DNA of 64,000 bases from an uncultured Bacteroidales bacterium (GTDB taxonomy: Bacteria > Bacteroidota > Bacteroidia > Bacteroidales > Porphyromonadaceae): assembly GCA_947290775.1 (NCBI GenBank), contig CAMYPM010000001.1, forward strand, positions 227,933-291,932, written 5' to 3'. Below, piece after piece: positions 34,879 to 44,380 of this stretch. The position numbers and the translations under genes are program-made. Each line of letters opens with the position of its first letter. The stretch's first letter is position 1. The notes under the pieces were generated by a model that was not told the DNA's origin, made no database searches, and saw only the letters and a list, made by a program, of their open reading frames with translations.

Positions 34879-36177
34879 ATGGAAAAAGAGCAAAGTTATG
34901 GTTTGAGGAACCTATTTAGAGGCGATTTAGGGCTCTGGGGTATCTACTTCTTCTTTGTCCTTCTCTCTATTGTGGAGGGCTTCAGTGCTTCCGGGCAGGA
35001 AATATATAAGTCCGGTGACATGATGCCGATCGTGAAGCATATTCTCATTATAATAGGCTCTACCGTAATTGCTATCATCGCTTCGAGGATAAAGTGGAAG
35101 TATATAAAGAATATGCACTTTTGGCTTTATGGACTTGCCGTGCTGTTGGCTTTCCTCACCTTATTAATGGGGAAAACAACCAATGGCGCACAGCGTTGGA
35201 TTAGAATAATGGGAATTAGTATCCAGCCCTCTGAGATACTAAAGCTGGCTATTCTTTTCCTTGGGGCCTATTTTCTGGGCGCACCTATCCGGATGCCCAA
35301 GAAACAAGCGTTTTGGTTTTTTATAGTTTTCACGTTAATATCGGTCGCCTTGATTGTTTCGCAAAGCGGCTCTACCTCTGTGCTGATCGTACTCTTTGCA
35401 TGGACGCTCTGCTTTATATCCCTTCCTCCCTTAAAGCCTTTTCTGCAACTGACCGGTGTGGGCTTGGTCAGTGTGTTACTCCTCGTCCTTATCCTGCCTA
35501 AGCTGCCCAATAGTATGATAGAGCATATGGGACGCGCTAAGACGTGGATAGCTCGAGTGGAAAAAGATTATGGAGGCTTAACGAAAGAGGAATACTATGC
35601 GCTTTCTCCGAAAGAAAGAGACGACCTGAAGTATCGTATCACAGACGACAATTTACAAAAGAACTATGCCAAGATAGCTATCGCACGAGGCGGCACCTCG
35701 CCTATAGGTGTACTGCCCGGTAATAGTAGAGGACGAGATTATCTGCCCGAGTCAAAGAATGACTTTATTTATGCGATTATCATAGAGGAGTGGGGCCCTA
35801 TTTTAGGTGTATTGGGTGTGCCTATTCTCTACCTCTTCTTCTTTTTCCGAATAGCTGCGTGGGGCAAACGAGCACTCCTGAAACAACAGCGGCTGCTCCT
35901 ATATGGCTTTGGTGTGCTATTCACTGCTCAGGCATTACTGAATTTGGCAGTCGCATCGGGCTTACTGCCGGTCACCGGACAGACTCTTCCTCTGATTAGT
36001 AAGGGGGGCTCCTCTTATATCTGTATGGCTTTTGGATTTGGCTTGATGGTGGGGCTTACCCGTATTATAAAAGAAGAAAATGCCTTGCTGGCCAAGAAGA
36101 GAGAAATTGACGAGATGCAAGCGCAACAGCTCAAACCCACTAATCCGGAAGAGAACAATTTAACCCAATTATCCTAA
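34879..36177 (+). CDS. ftsW: SEDS-family peptidoglycan glycosyltransferase FtsW
   Basis: About 432 residues in roughly ten membrane helices. FtsW polymerises lipid II at the septum with its partner FtsI. Visible motifs include GAQRWIRIMGISIQPSEILK and NDFIYAIIIEEWGPILGVLG, with PVTGQTLPLISKGGSSYICM near the end, which are the conserved SEDS blocks. An in-frame TTG at 34867 would overlap murD by 4 nt, but ATG 34879 has a GGAGG just upstream and is preferred. The gene lies between murD and murG in the canonical dcw order. Confidence 0.93.
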   Translation: MEKEQSYGLRNLFRGDLGLWGIYFFFVLLSIVEGFSASGQEIYKSGDMMPIVKHILIIIGSTVIAIIASRIKWKYIKNMHFWLYGLAVLLAFLTLLMGKTTNGAQRWIRIMGISIQPSEILKLAILFLGAYFLGAPIRMPKKQAFWFFIVFTLISVALIVSQSGSTSVLIVLFAWTLCFISLPPLKPFLQLTGVGLVSVLLLVLILPKLPNSMIEHMGRAKTWIARVEKDYGGLTKEEYYALSPKERDDLKYRITDDNLQKNYAKIAIARGGTSPIGVLPGNSRGRDYLPESKNDFIYAIIIEEWGPILGVLGVPILYLFFFFRIAAWGKRALLKQQRLLLYGFGVLFTAQALLNLAVASGLLPVTGQTLPLISKGGSSYICMAFGFGLMVGLTRIIKEENALLAKKREIDEMQAQQLKPTNPEENNLTQLS

Positions 36178-36186
36178 CTTATCATC

Positions 36187-37329
36187 ATGAGTCAGACTAC
36201 TTTGGAACGTATAATTATATCGGGAGGCGGTACAGGTGGACATATTTTCCCGGCTATATCTATTGCACAAGCTATTCGTGCGCAATATCCCGAGTGTGAG
36301 ATCCTTTTTGTGGGGGCTGAGGGTAAAATGGAGATGACACGCGTACCTCAAGCCGGATTCAATATTAAAGCCCTTCCGGTACGCGGGCTTGATAGAAAGC
36401 ACCTATGGCGCAATATCAGTGTTTTGAGGAAGCTGCTCAAGTCACTTAAAATGGCAAAACGGATCATCCTTGACTTTAAGCCTCAAGCGGTAGTAGGTGT
36501 GGGCGGATATGCCTCCCTTCCTACGCTGCTTACCGCTCAAAATATGGGTATCCCCACGGTAATACAGGAGCAAAACAGCTTTGCAGGGAAAGCCAATAAG
36601 CGATTAGCGGATAGGGCAGCCTATATTGCTGTGGCATATGAGGGCATGGAGCGATTCTTCCCGGCTGATAAAGTACGCCTTACGGGCAACCCCGTTAGAC
36701 CTGTCATCGAGGAAGGTAAGTTGCCGGAGCGTGAGGAAGCCGCCCGCTTAATGGGAATAGAGGATACATCGCTACCTATCCTCCTGTCAGTGGGAGGAAG
36801 CTTGGGAGCCAAAACACTGAACGATAGTATCGCAGCGGGATTAGAGCAGATAGCTGCTGCCGGGGTAGCTTTGATATGGCAAACCGGTAAAGGTTATTAT
36901 GAAGAAGCAAAGAGCCACTATGAGGCATTGCCCGAGCCTCTTCGTAAAAATATAGTAGTCTTGCCTTTTGTGGAGCATATGGATTGGGCATACGGTGCAG
37001 CCGATTTGATGATTTCTCGCTCCGGAGCCTCTACGGTATCTGAAATAGAGATCTTGGGTATGCCGGCTATCTTGGTGCCCTCTCCCAATGTAGCAGAAGA
37101 TCATCAAACGCATAATGCTAAAGCACTCTCTACACGTGGTGCAGCGGTACTTGTAACAGATGCCGATGCACGGGCAACGCTGGTGAGTGAGGCTCTGAAG
37201 CTTATTGGCGATAAAGAGGCTCTCGCCTCCATCTCGGCTGCGGCCAAGGAAATGGCGTTGCGCAATGCTCCTCAGAAAATAGTTAATTTGATAGAAGATG
37301 CCATAGCAAAGACTCATGACAATGAATAG
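36187..37329 (+). CDS. murG: UDP-GlcNAc:lipid I N-acetylglucosaminyltransferase
   Basis: The 380-residue GT28 enzyme converts lipid I to lipid II at the inner face of the membrane. The N-terminal IISGGGTGGHIFPAISIAQA is diagnostic. VGVGGYASLPTLLTA and the donor-site ISRSGASTVSEIEILGMPAI with EDHQTHNA follow. It begins 9 nt after ftsW and overlaps murC by 14 nt. The length is normal for the family. Confidence 0.96.
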   Translation: MSQTTLERIIISGGGTGGHIFPAISIAQAIRAQYPECEILFVGAEGKMEMTRVPQAGFNIKALPVRGLDRKHLWRNISVLRKLLKSLKMAKRIILDFKPQAVVGVGGYASLPTLLTAQNMGIPTVIQEQNSFAGKANKRLADRAAYIAVAYEGMERFFPADKVRLTGNPVRPVIEEGKLPEREEAARLMGIEDTSLPILLSVGGSLGAKTLNDSIAAGLEQIAAAGVALIWQTGKGYYEEAKSHYEALPEPLRKNIVVLPFVEHMDWAYGAADLMISRSGASTVSEIEILGMPAILVPSPNVAEDHQTHNAKALSTRGAAVLVTDADARATLVSEALKLIGDKEALASISAAAKEMALRNAPQKIVNLIEDAIAKTHDNE

Positions 37330-38710
37330 CAGTAAGCAGTATACCAGGGTATATTTCATAGGTATCGGAGGTATCGGCATGAGTGCCCTGGCAAGAATAT
37401 TTCATAAGCAGGGGCTTGACGTATCGGGTTATGACCTAACCCCTTCCCGTATTACGGAAGCACTCCAAGTAGAGGGTATATCAGTTCATTTTGAGGATCT
37501 GGGAGAAGAGCTTGCAGGCGAGAACTTTACTCCGGAAGATACAGTGGTTGTCTATACGCCGGCGGTACCCGACTCATTGGGAGAGCTGATCTATTTTAGA
37601 GAGCATGGCTTCAATGTAATCAAACGCTCTGAGGCATTGGCTTTAGCACTTAGCGGTTACAAGCAGGCAGCAGTGGCAGGTTCGCATGGCAAAACTACTA
37701 CTTCCACAATGCTTGCTCACATTATGCACAACTCTCACAAGGGTTGTTTCGCTGTACTGGGAGGTATCTCTGTCAATACCGGCACCAATGTAATCATAGA
37801 GGAAGATGCCGAGTGGGCAGTTACAGAGGCGGATGAATATGACCATAGCTTTCTCAAGCTGAGTCCTCAGATAGCTATTGTGACCTCAATTAGTCCGGAT
37901 CACTTGGATATATATCACACGGCTGAGGGCTATCATAAAGGTTTTTTAGAGTTTATACAACGAATTGACCATTCGGGAGCGTTAATATATAAGAAGGGTG
38001 TTTTAGCACCTTCCGAGCTACCTGAGTGTACCTCCTATAGTTATTGTATAAATAGTGAGGCCGATATATATTCGGATGGAATACGCATAGAGGATGAGGA
38101 GCTGCTCTTTGATTGGCATTTCCCGGCAATGGGGATACATATGGAGCGTGTGATACTGGCTACCCCTATAGAGGTGAATGTGGAGAATGCTACCGCTGCC
38201 ATGGGAGCGGCTGTATTGGCAGGAGTTACACCCGATGAGTTGCGCGCTGCATTGCTCTCCTTTAAGGGTGTAAAACGCCGCTTTGAGGTGATACTTCACG
38301 ATGATCGCTATGTGCTGATAGATGACTATGCGCATCATCCGGAGGAAATAGCTGCTGCGGCTGCTTCGCTGAAGCGTCTATTCCCCAATGATAGAGTAAT
38401 GGCTATCTTCCAGCCGCATTTATATACCCGAACGAGGGACTTCTATAAAGGTTTTGCCCACTCCTTAGATGCTTTTGATGAAGTGGTTCTCTTGCCTATC
38501 TATCCTGCAAGAGAGGAGCCGATAGAAGGCGTTACCTCACAGCTTATTTACGATGAGTTGACTATTCCGAATAAGTATATGGTGGATAAGGATCGCTTAG
38601 TAGGATTTATAGGACAGCATGCTTCCCTTCCACGGGTTATAGTTACCGTAGGGGCAGGAAATATAGATCGCTTGGTGATGCCTTTGGCAAAGAAACTTCG
38701 TTCAATGTAA
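37316..38710 (+). CDS. murC: UDP-N-acetylmuramate-L-alanine ligase
   Basis: The 464-residue Mur ligase attaches L-Ala to UDP-MurNAc. VYFIGIGGIGMSALARIF at the N-terminus, the P-loop AVAGSHGKTTTSTMLAHI near residue 120, and DDYAHHPEEIAAAAASLK (MurC-type C-terminal motif) make the assignment secure. Two ATGs, at 37316 and 37322, lie inside the end of murG; I use the first. The product of this early step feeds MurD, encoded four genes upstream. Confidence 0.95.
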   Translation: MTMNSSKQYTRVYFIGIGGIGMSALARIFHKQGLDVSGYDLTPSRITEALQVEGISVHFEDLGEELAGENFTPEDTVVVYTPAVPDSLGELIYFREHGFNVIKRSEALALALSGYKQAAVAGSHGKTTTSTMLAHIMHNSHKGCFAVLGGISVNTGTNVIIEEDAEWAVTEADEYDHSFLKLSPQIAIVTSISPDHLDIYHTAEGYHKGFLEFIQRIDHSGALIYKKGVLAPSELPECTSYSYCINSEADIYSDGIRIEDEELLFDWHFPAMGIHMERVILATPIEVNVENATAAMGAAVLAGVTPDELRAALLSFKGVKRRFEVILHDDRYVLIDDYAHHPEEIAAAAASLKRLFPNDRVMAIFQPHLYTRTRDFYKGFAHSLDAFDEVVLLPIYPAREEPIEGVTSQLIYDELTIPNKYMVDKDRLVGFIGQHASLPRVIVTVGAGNIDRLVMPLAKKLRSM

Positions 38711-38716
38711 TTGTTT

Positions 38717-39493
38717 ATGCTCAGACACATCGTTGTTGCCATTGGTGTATCGCTTCTTGCTGCCTACTTTTGCTTTGTGGCTTTTGCCTTGCCCCATATA
38801 GTGGAGCCTATCAAGTGTCGCAGGGTGCGCTTTTCGGTGGAGGCGCCTGTGGATAGTAAGGTAATTGAGGAAAAGGACTTGGCGCGAGAGATTTATTCGC
38901 TTGAATCCAATCCGGTGGGTCACTCAGTAGCTGCCTTTGATTGCTATCGGGTAGAGCGTGAATTGATCAATCGTAATGCCCTCATGGGAGTGAGTAATCT
39001 TTACTTTAGTCCGGATGGTACGTTGCATGTAAATGTAAAGCAGCGTAAGCCGTTGGCTCTATTGATGAGTGGAGATGAACAGTTCTATATCACTTCAAAG
39101 CGAGAGGCGATACCGGTGGGGGAAAAGAGGTCGCAAACGCTCCCTATGATTGTTTTGTATGGCAAGGTTTCTGTGAAGGATGCTCTGGGACCCCTGTTTG
39201 ATATAGTAAAATATATAGAGGCCGACTCTGTACTTTCGGGTATGATAACGGCATTACATGTAGATTCAAAAGGCAACTTAGAGGCGACCGGATCGCAACA
39301 TGGCATGCGTTTATTCTTCGGCAAGGAGCGGTCGCTTTTCCCACAACAGTGCGATGCGCTCAAAATCTTTATCGCTCACACATTGCCCACTATTGGCGAG
39401 GCTCGTATTTTTCGACTATATTTGCATATCCCCAATCAAGTGATTGTGGCACCTTTTGAGCCTATCTTAATGGAAGAAAAAGAAAACGGCTGA
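38717..39493 (+). CDS. ftsQ: Cell division protein FtsQ
   Basis: About 258 residues with a short cytoplasmic end, one membrane helix (HIVVAIGVSLLAAYFCFVAF) and a periplasmic part that begins with a POTRA-like segment (CRRVRFSVEAPVDSKVIEEK), followed by NVKQRKPLALLMSGDEQFYI. Sequence conservation in FtsQ is low, so the call leans on topology and on its place between murC and ftsA. FtsQ scaffolds FtsL/FtsB in the divisome. An in-frame TTG lies six bases before the ATG used here. Confidence 0.85.
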   Translation: MLRHIVVAIGVSLLAAYFCFVAFALPHIVEPIKCRRVRFSVEAPVDSKVIEEKDLAREIYSLESNPVGHSVAAFDCYRVERELINRNALMGVSNLYFSPDGTLHVNVKQRKPLALLMSGDEQFYITSKREAIPVGEKRSQTLPMIVLYGKVSVKDALGPLFDIVKYIEADSVLSGMITALHVDSKGNLEATGSQHGMRLFFGKERSLFPQQCDALKIFIAHTLPTIGEARIFRLYLHIPNQVIVAPFEPILMEEKENG

Positions 39494-39529
39494 GGGCAAG
39501 CCGCAAAAGAAGCAGTTTAAGTATTTCTC

Positions 39530-40957
39530 ATGAGTGTAAACCCTGTGTACGTCGTCATAGACCTTGGTTCATCCACTATTCGCGGATTGGCAGCATCCAA
39601 GCTGCCGGATGGGTCGGTCTCTCCTATTGCTATTGCCGAGGAACCGGCGGAAGACGATATACGTCATGGAGCTGTCTATAATATAGATCGTGTCTCCGAA
39701 AAGATAGCACGTATTGTAAAAGAGCTGGATGAGCGTTTGGAAGAGGAGAATCTGCGTACTACCTCTCTCTATGTAGGTATCTCCACCCCCTCACTGCGAA
39801 GCGAAGAGGAGGTAATCAATGCCGAGATTAGCTCTGAGGGAGAGGAGATCACAGATAAGCATCTGGACTATATCCAAAATAAGATCGATGAGCTACACTA
39901 TGATCGTCGCACGATCATCACGCTCACCAAACCTTATTATGAGGTGAACGGATCTATTGAAGAGTCTCCCAAGAGTCTTATTGCCTCGGAGTTAGTGGCG
40001 CATGTATCTGCCATTACCGTTAAGGAGCGTGTATATGAGAGTATCCGTGCGGTGGTGGAAGATCGTCTCAACCTAAAGCTTGCCGGCATCTTTGCTTCCC
40101 CACTTGCCGAGGCCTCTTTATCTCTTTCCGATACCCAGAAGGAGCTAGGATGTGTATTTGTAGATGTAGGGGGCGGCACCACTTCGATCGTTATTTATTT
40201 GGGTGGTGTATTCCGACGGTTGCGTGTATTGCCTTTTGGAGGTAAGAATATAACTTCCGATTTGATGGATATGCAGCTCTCCGAGGAGGATGCAGAAGAA
40301 ATTAAATTGAGCTATGCAGGGGCAACCACCAATGCAGATCGGGAGAAAACATTCGTTATCAATGATATAGATGGTGTATCGGAGCGTACCATACGCGTAC
40401 TGGATGTCAATCGATACGCCTCAGCCCGAATGAAAGAAATCATTGCCAATGTAGTGGCTACGGTGAACCACTCCGGTGTGCTAAACCGTATGGAGGGCGG
40501 CTATGTAATGGTAGGTGGAGGGCTGTCACTGGCTCGTACAGAAGATTTGCTTCGTAGCGAGGTGCGTAATTTTAGCAATTATACCCAGCTGCTGCAGTAT
40601 GCCGATAAGGATAATGCACTGAGTTACGAGAAGGAATACAGAAGTGCCTTGGCGCTTGCTTGGACTGCAGAGGAGAATTGCACCGAAGCGCTTCGCTACA
40701 CTATAGAGGGGCTTACCGCCAAAGAACCGGCTACTCCCGAGGTGGAAGAGAGAGTCTCACCGCAAGCTGTAGCGCCTGAAGAGCCTCAGAGAGGGGTTAA
40801 TAGTAGAAAGAAAAAGTCAGCGCGCAAAGAGAATAGTGGGCTCTTCTCTATCGGCAACTTCAGAGATTTTTTCAATCAGTTCTCCTCTACCGAGGATGAA
40901 CTGGAAGCTTACGATTTAGATGATCAAGATCGAGAAGACGATTTAGACGACATATGA
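39530..40957 (+). CDS. ftsA: Cell division protein FtsA
   Basis: The 475-residue actin-fold ATPase tethers FtsZ to the membrane. The phosphate 1 motif VVIDLGSSTIRGLAAS, phosphate 2 VFVDVGGGTTSIVIYLGG, and the adenosine-binding VMVGGGLSLARTEDLL are visible. The C-terminal quarter is a Lys/Ser/Glu-rich linker leading to LFSIGNFRDFFNQF, a likely amphipathic membrane-targeting helix, here followed by an unusually acidic tail (ELEAYDLDDQDREDDLDDI). The stop overlaps the ftsZ start by 4 nt. Confidence 0.95.
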   Translation: MSVNPVYVVIDLGSSTIRGLAASKLPDGSVSPIAIAEEPAEDDIRHGAVYNIDRVSEKIARIVKELDERLEEENLRTTSLYVGISTPSLRSEEEVINAEISSEGEEITDKHLDYIQNKIDELHYDRRTIITLTKPYYEVNGSIEESPKSLIASELVAHVSAITVKERVYESIRAVVEDRLNLKLAGIFASPLAEASLSLSDTQKELGCVFVDVGGGTTSIVIYLGGVFRRLRVLPFGGKNITSDLMDMQLSEEDAEEIKLSYAGATTNADREKTFVINDIDGVSERTIRVLDVNRYASARMKEIIANVVATVNHSGVLNRMEGGYVMVGGGLSLARTEDLLRSEVRNFSNYTQLLQYADKDNALSYEKEYRSALALAWTAEENCTEALRYTIEGLTAKEPATPEVEERVSPQAVAPEEPQRGVNSRKKKSARKENSGLFSIGNFRDFFNQFSSTEDELEAYDLDDQDREDDLDDI

Positions 40958-42375
40958 GTCAGGACAATAAGAATATGCAGGTAGACGAAGGGAGCTCCAT
41001 CAATCGAGCAGAGGACATAAAGAGTGGGAAAACCCTTGATTTTGATATGCCGCTTGCCACGCGTCGTGTGATTAAGGTTGTGGGGGTCGGCGGCGGAGGT
41101 GGCAATGCACTGAACCATCTCTATTCGGAGAGCTTTGATCAGATCTCCTATTTGTTGCTTAATACCGATGGTCAGGACTTGGAAAAGTCGCCCATACCCA
41201 ATAAGCTTCTATTGGGACCTCATGTTACTAAAGGCTTAGGCGCCGGAGATGATGCCAATAAAGCTATGCGGGCCGCAGAAGAGAGTCGCGAAGAGATACG
41301 GGAAGCACTCTCGGACGGACAAACCGAAATCGTCTTTATTACAGCGGGAATAGGAGGCGGTACCGGTACCGGTGCTACCCCTGTAGTGGCACGTATCGCA
41401 AAGCAGGAGTTGGGGCTACTCACCGTAGCTATTGTTACTATTCCTTTCCTTCGTGAGGGACGCAACAAAATAGTAAAAGCAATCAATGCCGTCGAAGAGC
41501 TTCGCAAAGAGGTAGATGCAACCTTAGTGATCAATAACCAAAAAATATTAGAGCTGTATCCCGAAGAGAGCTACACGCGCTCCCTCTTTTTAGCCGATCA
41601 GACGCTTGCCAATGCCGTGAGGAGTGTCTCCGACTTGATCTATCGCAACGGGGTGATCAATGTGGATGCCAATGATGTGATTAAGATCCTTAAAGATGGG
41701 GGTGTGGCTATTATATCGACCGGTATCGGAGAGGGTGAAAACAGAGTAAAAGATGCTATTGATCAAGCAATTAATTCACCTCTGCTCAATGGGAATGATG
41801 TTTATCGTGCCAGTCGCCTTTTGGTATTCCATTACGAGAGTAGTACCAGCCCCCTAATGAACAACGAAATGGAGCCGTTAGATGCACTCGCCCTCTCGAT
41901 GGAGCGTAACTTCGACTCAATTACCGGTCATGGAGTGGACGATTCGTTAGGGGAAAAGATCAAGATCACCATCCTCGCTTCCGGCTTCAACTTTGCTACC
42001 ACTAAAAGCGATATAACTACTTTTGATGTGGATGCCGTAACCAAGAAGGAAATAGCGGAGCGGGAAGAGAAGGATAATGAGCTGCTTCGCCTTTACTATG
42101 AAGATAATGATACTTATCTCTCCGGCTCTATGGCGCAAGCACGCCCCTTCATTCTGGAGGATGACGAATTAGACAACGAAGAGATCATTCGTATCCTTGA
42201 TGCTGAACCGGCAGCCAAAAGAGACCATTCTCGCTTAGAGCGACTTTGCTCTCAGTTAAGGCCCAACAGTAGGCGTGTAGTGGAGGATGAAGATATATTC
42301 AGTCGTACTAAGGAGCCTACCGACAAAGCGCCTCGCGAAAACGAAACAGGAGGAAATACGATCAATTTCTTCTAA
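40954..42375 (+). CDS. ftsZ: Cell division GTPase FtsZ
   Basis: The 473-residue tubulin homolog forms the Z ring. VVGVGGGGGNALNHLYS opens the fold. The tubulin signature GIGGGTGTGATPVVARIAK lies near residues 132-150, and the T7 synergy loop NVDANDVIKIL supplies the catalytic Asp for the neighbouring subunit. A variable Asp/Glu/Arg-rich linker ends in a short C-terminal peptide (GGNTINFF). It is the last gene of the mur-fts run and is followed by a terminator. Confidence 0.97.
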   Translation: MSQDNKNMQVDEGSSINRAEDIKSGKTLDFDMPLATRRVIKVVGVGGGGGNALNHLYSESFDQISYLLLNTDGQDLEKSPIPNKLLLGPHVTKGLGAGDDANKAMRAAEESREEIREALSDGQTEIVFITAGIGGGTGTGATPVVARIAKQELGLLTVAIVTIPFLREGRNKIVKAINAVEELRKEVDATLVINNQKILELYPEESYTRSLFLADQTLANAVRSVSDLIYRNGVINVDANDVIKILKDGGVAIISTGIGEGENRVKDAIDQAINSPLLNGNDVYRASRLLVFHYESSTSPLMNNEMEPLDALALSMERNFDSITGHGVDDSLGEKIKITILASGFNFATTKSDITTFDVDAVTKKEIAEREEKDNELLRLYYEDNDTYLSGSMAQARPFILEDDELDNEEIIRILDAEPAAKRDHSRLERLCSQLRPNSRRVVEDEDIFSRTKEPTDKAPRENETGGNTINFF

Positions 42376-42400
42376 AAGATCCATTCGCATCAGTGTGGGA

Positions 42401-42440
42401 GGGGTGGTGAGCCATAAGCTCATTACCCCTTTTCTCTTTT
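42401..42440 (+). terminator. Intrinsic terminator of the mur-fts cluster
   Basis: GGGGTGGTGAGC/GCTCATTACCCC (12 bp with two G-U) is followed by TTTTCTCTTTT, 25 nt after the ftsZ stop. Confidence 0.8.
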
Positions 42441-42651
42441 GCTCGCTTGCTGATCGTCCCTCATTTGTTAAAAAGGTGCACCGGCAGGCTACCGGCTGCA
42501 AAGCCCTGTAGCCCCTCTTTATCAATAGTAAGAAAGGAGCTCTTTATTTACGCACTAAGTATAGGGTAGTGCCGGTTATCGTCTTGCGAGGTTAATGTAT
42601 CATAAAGGGTATAGTGTATCCCGCTGAACCATGATCGGTATCTTGCACTCA

Positions 42652-42758
42652 ATATATCCCTACCTTTCAAATGAAACATCAGAACCTTTCATCTAAAACA
42701 TCAGAACCTATTGATTGAAACATCAGAACCTTCCAATCAAAATATCCGTACTTTTTTT
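42652..42758. repeat. Dispersed 22-nt repeat, cluster 7 (five units)
   Basis: On the minus strand the units read AAAAAAAGTACGGATATTTT, AAGGTTCTGATGTTTC, AGGTTCTGATGTTTT, AAAGGTTCTGATGTTTC and the divergent AAAGGTAGGGATATATTG, spaced 20-24 nt. This is the longest cluster in the window, and a sixth weak unit may follow at 42763. Confidence 0.85.
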
Positions 42759-42873
42759 ATAGTTCAAAATATCCATTGTGTGCGATGATGTGCGCTATCT
42801 CAGCAGTGCACACTTACATTATACTGTTTCCCCCGATTAGTTTGTACATTTGGGGTGTAAGACGCTCTGTGTT

Positions 42874-43125
42874 ATGACGAATAGAGACTATACAGATTTA
42901 CGTAATAAGACCATATTTAACTTCTGCACGGATGAGGAACTGGTAAGAGGTGGTTTCGGACACGTAGTGGAAGATAAGGAAGAGCTTATTCGATATGCAA
43001 AAAAGCACCCTGAGACAAACGCTTGGCTCTACATTCAAATAGCCGTTGAGGTTCTGCACGACGATAAGCTCATAGACGCTATCGAGAGGGACTTCTCCGA
43101 TGTAACCATCCCTCGCTACGAATAG
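42874..43125 (+). CDS. Hypothetical protein, 83 residues
   Basis: From the ATG of MTNRDYTDLR the protein is small, acidic and soluble, with FCTDEELVRGGFGHVVEDKE and an alpha-helical C-terminal half (WLYIQIAVEVLHDDKLIDAI). I recognise no family. The clean codon pattern and position suggest it is real. It precedes an ADP-ribosylglycohydrolase gene by 175 bp; a link to that gene is only positional. The frame opens 24 nt earlier, but that part has no support. Confidence 0.5.
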   Translation: MTNRDYTDLRNKTIFNFCTDEELVRGGFGHVVEDKEELIRYAKKHPETNAWLYIQIAVEVLHDDKLIDAIERDFSDVTIPRYE

Positions 43126-43126
43126 T

Positions 43127-43260
43127 TTTGGCTATGCACTGATCTTCTGTGCTATCGGGTAGTTCGGCACGCTGCCGGTCATTGGGTGGGTCTGTTTTGG
43201 TATTGTGTGGTTCATTGGGGCGGACTTTTTGCTTCACCCTCATAGAAGAATAGGGAAAAT
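43127..43260 (+). pseudogene. Possible membrane-segment remnant interrupted by a stop
   Basis: One frame reads FGYALIFCAIG, then a TAG, then FGTLPVIGWVCFGIVWFIGA. This looks like two hydrophobic helices of a small membrane protein broken by a stop. There is no start codon context and no family match, so it may equally be chance. Confidence 0.25.
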
Positions 43261-43300
43261 AGGCAGATTTTTATTACATTTACACATAAATGAGCAAGTT

Positions 43301-44092
43301 ATGTTGGGCGCAATAATTGGAGATATAGTGGGGTCTCGGTTTGAGTTTGCAAATACCCACCGAACAGACTTTGAATTGTTTGCAGATGCTTGCAACTATA
43401 CAGATGATACTATTTGTACGATAGCTGTAGCTGATGCGTTGCTGGGCAGAGGTGATTTTACTGCATCTTTGCAGGCGTGGTGCAGGCGTTATCCCCATCC
43501 TAAGGGAGCCTATGGCGGTCGCTTTCATCAGTGGATCTATACGAATCCACCGGTTCCCTATCGGAGCTTTGGCAATGGCAGCGCAATGCGTGTTTCCCCT
43601 TGCGGTTGGCTGCCTGCCCGTGAGGAGGTTTTGTCGCAAGCAAGAGCCAGTGCTGCGTGTACGCACAACCATCCCGAGGGTATAAAGGGGGCTGTGGCTA
43701 CTGCTGATGCTATCTATATGCTCCGCAATGGAATGACCAAGAAAGAGCTGGCCGGTCATATAGAAGCAAACTATCACTATGACTTGTCCTTAGATGTAGA
43801 CGATATACGTGCGAACAACCACTTTGACGCGACTTGCCAAGTGACCGTTCCGCAGGCTTTCTCTTGCTTCTTAGCGGGAAGTGACTTTGAAGAGGTCATT
43901 CGCCTTGCTATCTCTATCGGTGGAGATAGTGACACCATTGGGGCTATCGCCGGGAGTTTGGCGGAGGCTTACTATGGCGTACCACAAGCGATTGAAGAAA
44001 AGGCGTGGCGCTTCCTCCCAGCGGAGATGCAAGCGGTTATTACTGCCTTTAGAAGCAGATACGCTATAACGAAAGACGAATTGATTAAGTAG
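43301..44092 (+). CDS. ADP-ribosylglycohydrolase family protein
   Basis: From the ATG of MLGAIIGDIV the protein has 263 residues and matches the DraG/ARH fold. The first metal site is in NYTDDTICTIAVADALL, and the second is ISIGGDSDTIGAIAGSLAEA near the C-terminus. SFGNGSAMRVSPCGWL and HNHPEGIKGAVATADAIYML lie between. All expected acidic ligands are present, so it should remove ADP-ribose from proteins or small molecules. The longer frame to 43205 is not supported. After the TAG stop the same frame stays open for 28 more codons that look protein-like (see findings), so the gene may originally have been longer. Confidence 0.88.
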   Translation: MLGAIIGDIVGSRFEFANTHRTDFELFADACNYTDDTICTIAVADALLGRGDFTASLQAWCRRYPHPKGAYGGRFHQWIYTNPPVPYRSFGNGSAMRVSPCGWLPAREEVLSQARASAACTHNHPEGIKGAVATADAIYMLRNGMTKKELAGHIEANYHYDLSLDVDDIRANNHFDATCQVTVPQAFSCFLAGSDFEEVIRLAISIGGDSDTIGAIAGSLAEAYYGVPQAIEEKAWRFLPAEMQAVITAFRSRYAITKDELIK

Positions 44093-44263
44093 TGCCGATA
44101 CTACAAAGGCGAGGAGGAGAATCCGTTTAACAGAGGCTCTATTGAGGCGCTTTGGTGGAGTGGAGAAAAGTCTCTGTGATTTTCCTAAAGTAATTGGAGG
44201 TGCGTATATGCTCGCGGACGATGCTCACACGCTTTCCAAACCGGGTATTAAAAACACTTGTTG

Positions 44264-44297
44264 TAGGGAGTAAGCTATCCTCGCTCCCTATTATTTT
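44264..44297 (+). terminator. Candidate terminator of the ADP-ribosylglycohydrolase gene
   Basis: TAGGGAG/CTCCCTA is a 7-bp stem with a 13-nt loop followed by TTATTTT. Confidence 0.55.
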
Positions 44298-44344
44298 ATG
44301 GGTTCTCCTCTCGGTGTGATAGATGCTATTTAGGGAAGAAATAG

Positions 44345-44352
44345 TATTTTTG
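44345..44352 (+). promoter_or_regulatory. Candidate -7 box for the second acyl-CoA synthetase
   Basis: TATTTTTG fits TAnnTTTG, 28 nt upstream of the ATG at 44381. Confidence 0.4.
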
Positions 44353-44380
44353 CACAGAAATAGAAGAAGTGAGCAATACA

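Larger units (their letters stand above)
42376..42873. other. Spacer after ftsZ
   Basis: The spacer holds the cluster terminator (42401-42440) and repeat cluster 7 (42652-42758). The rest shows no gene. Confidence 0.7.

Noticed and set aside
42652..42758. Repeat clusters as CRISPR arrays
   Set aside because: The conserved part is the unit itself and only 6-7 variable bases separate units. There are no spacer-length unique sequences and no cas genes nearby.
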